NCBI RefSeq assembly: GCF_008831285.2
Contig: NC_045138.2
Coordinates: 38,741,115-38,805,114, forward strand
Source of the DNA: Nymphaea colorata
Taxonomy: Eukaryota > Streptophyta > Magnoliopsida > Nymphaeales > Nymphaeaceae
Direction of reading: 5' to 3'
DNA: 64,000 bases
In this document: in pieces, positions 63,260-64,000 of the stretch
How the letters are laid out: each line of letters begins with the position of its first letter
Numbering within the stretch: position 1 is the stretch's first letter
Program-made: the position numbers and the translations under genes
Notes under the pieces: model-generated
Databases searched by the model: none
What the model saw: the letters and a program-made list of their open reading frames with translations, nothing else
Told to the model about the DNA's origin: nothing

Positions 63260-64000
63260 TTGATGGATGACCACTTTCCCAAAGCGATAAAAGGCGATTT
63301 AAATTGCACTAACATCATATTATCTGTTTATGCAGCTAATCAGAATAAAACTAAAAGAACACCAAGCCCAAATAGCAGTACTACAAAACCAGCTAAAAAT
63401 ACTCCTAGAATGGAAAACCCAGACAGAATCCTTACTAAAAATCCCAGAAACCAAACCAAAGACTCCAGAACCAAAAACTTTGGAAACAACAAAACAAGAA
63501 GAACCAAGTATATCGTTTAAACCAAGATTCAAAAATATCAATTTGAACCACAGATTCCAGAAAACTCTCATACCAATCAAAACCAGTCTGTTCACACCTC
63601 CTCAGACACAAACCTATTTAGAAACAATACAAAAGGTGAAAACCGAAAGCCAGTCTATAATAGTTAACAACTATCTTAGAAACCTGAAGAAAGTCTGTGA
63701 CTCACTAAACAAAAACCCAAGAGAAAAAAATACAGTACCAAGGAAAGGTTATATCACCATTTCATATCCATGGATAAATAAGATGATAGCCTATCCCAAC
63801 ACCGACCCAAACCTAGTAAAAATGATACATTGTTATGGATTGCTACATAATGTATATACCCACAATGCCAAAGAACTAGAAAAAATTCCAGAACTATGCA
63901 AAGCAGCCAAACGTTATCTGGAGATAACAAAAACACCACTTATCTATGTGAGAATCTATGTTGCCCAAGCAAAAGTTTTCGAAGATAAAATAATCCTAGC
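63260..64000 (+). pseudogene. Viral TAV-like ORF (plus copy), truncated by the window
   Basis: It corresponds to 54876-54090 on the other strand. As there, a first frame (63260-63520) overlaps the start of a second, longer frame that stays open to the end of the window. The two in-frame stops of the minus copy are not present here. Whether the gene is complete cannot be judged from this window, and the rest of the element is broken. Confidence 0.5.

Larger units (their letters stand above)
61476..64000 (+). mobile_element. Endogenous pararetrovirus, plus-strand copy (internally deleted, runs off window)
   Basis: This copy faces away from the minus copy. It has promoter, leader and primer site (61498-61630), then jumps at about 61650 into sequence equivalent to position 56404 of the minus copy. 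It continues through RT, RNase H and the TAV-like gene to the window edge. About 5 kb holding the small ORFs, coat protein, movement protein and both protease-like segments is missing. From the junction on it is collinear with the minus copy, with scattered substitutions and small indels. Confidence 0.88.

Overview
This window is nuclear DNA of a flowering plant. The evidence is five intact plant-type genes with spliced GT-AG introns, a plastid-DNA fossil, abundant (CT)n(AT)n microsatellites, MITE/hAT/SINE-type debris and an endogenous plant pararetrovirus (family Caulimoviridae). The species cannot be named from sequence alone. Plant-nuclear is certain; anything narrower than angiosperm is a guess.

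Layout, left to right. 1-6.2 kb: intergenic, with a compound microsatellite, two local duplications and repeat relics. 6.3-8.3 kb (+): a five-exon clade II SWEET sugar transporter with a clear TATA box. 8.3-18 kb: intergenic, with a degenerate plastid ndhF fragment at about 9.1-9.4 kb and three large (CT)n(AT)n arrays. 18.0-18.6 kb (-): an intronless HD-Zip class I transcription factor. 18.6-24.7 kb: intergenic, with MITE-like elements and a 30-bp minisatellite. 25.0-37.7 kb (+): a 21-exon SNF2 ATPase of the CHR24/ERCC6L (PICH) type, reconstructed exon by exon to 931 residues, followed by compound tandem duplications. 39.7-43.0 kb (-): a 12-exon plastid triose-phosphate/phosphate translocator of 412 residues. 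47.8-48.5 kb (-): an intronless DUF679/DMP membrane protein. 50.0-51.5 kb (+): a four-exon DUF1264 oil body-associated protein. These five genes and the HD-Zip gene are unrelated neighbours, not an operon or cluster.

53.1-64.0 kb is viral. A nearly unit-length pararetrovirus on the minus strand meets, head to head near 61.45 kb, a second, internally deleted copy on the plus strand that runs off the window. Gene order in the minus copy is leader and tRNA-Met primer site, two small ORFs, coat protein with CCHC zinc knuckle, 30K-type movement protein, retropepsin-like segment, second retropepsin-like segment, reverse transcriptase/RNase H, then a TAV-like ORF. Coat protein before movement protein and a TAV-like last gene resembles cavemoviruses and solendoviruses. 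The pol and other main genes are broken by stops and frameshifts in both copies, although the visible part of the TAV-like frame in the plus copy is open. The most unusual points are two separate retropepsin-like signatures in one viral genome (each with its D-T-G glycine codon lost here), the head-to-head arrangement around one surviving promoter, and inverted arms of about 2.3 kb that could give hairpin RNA.
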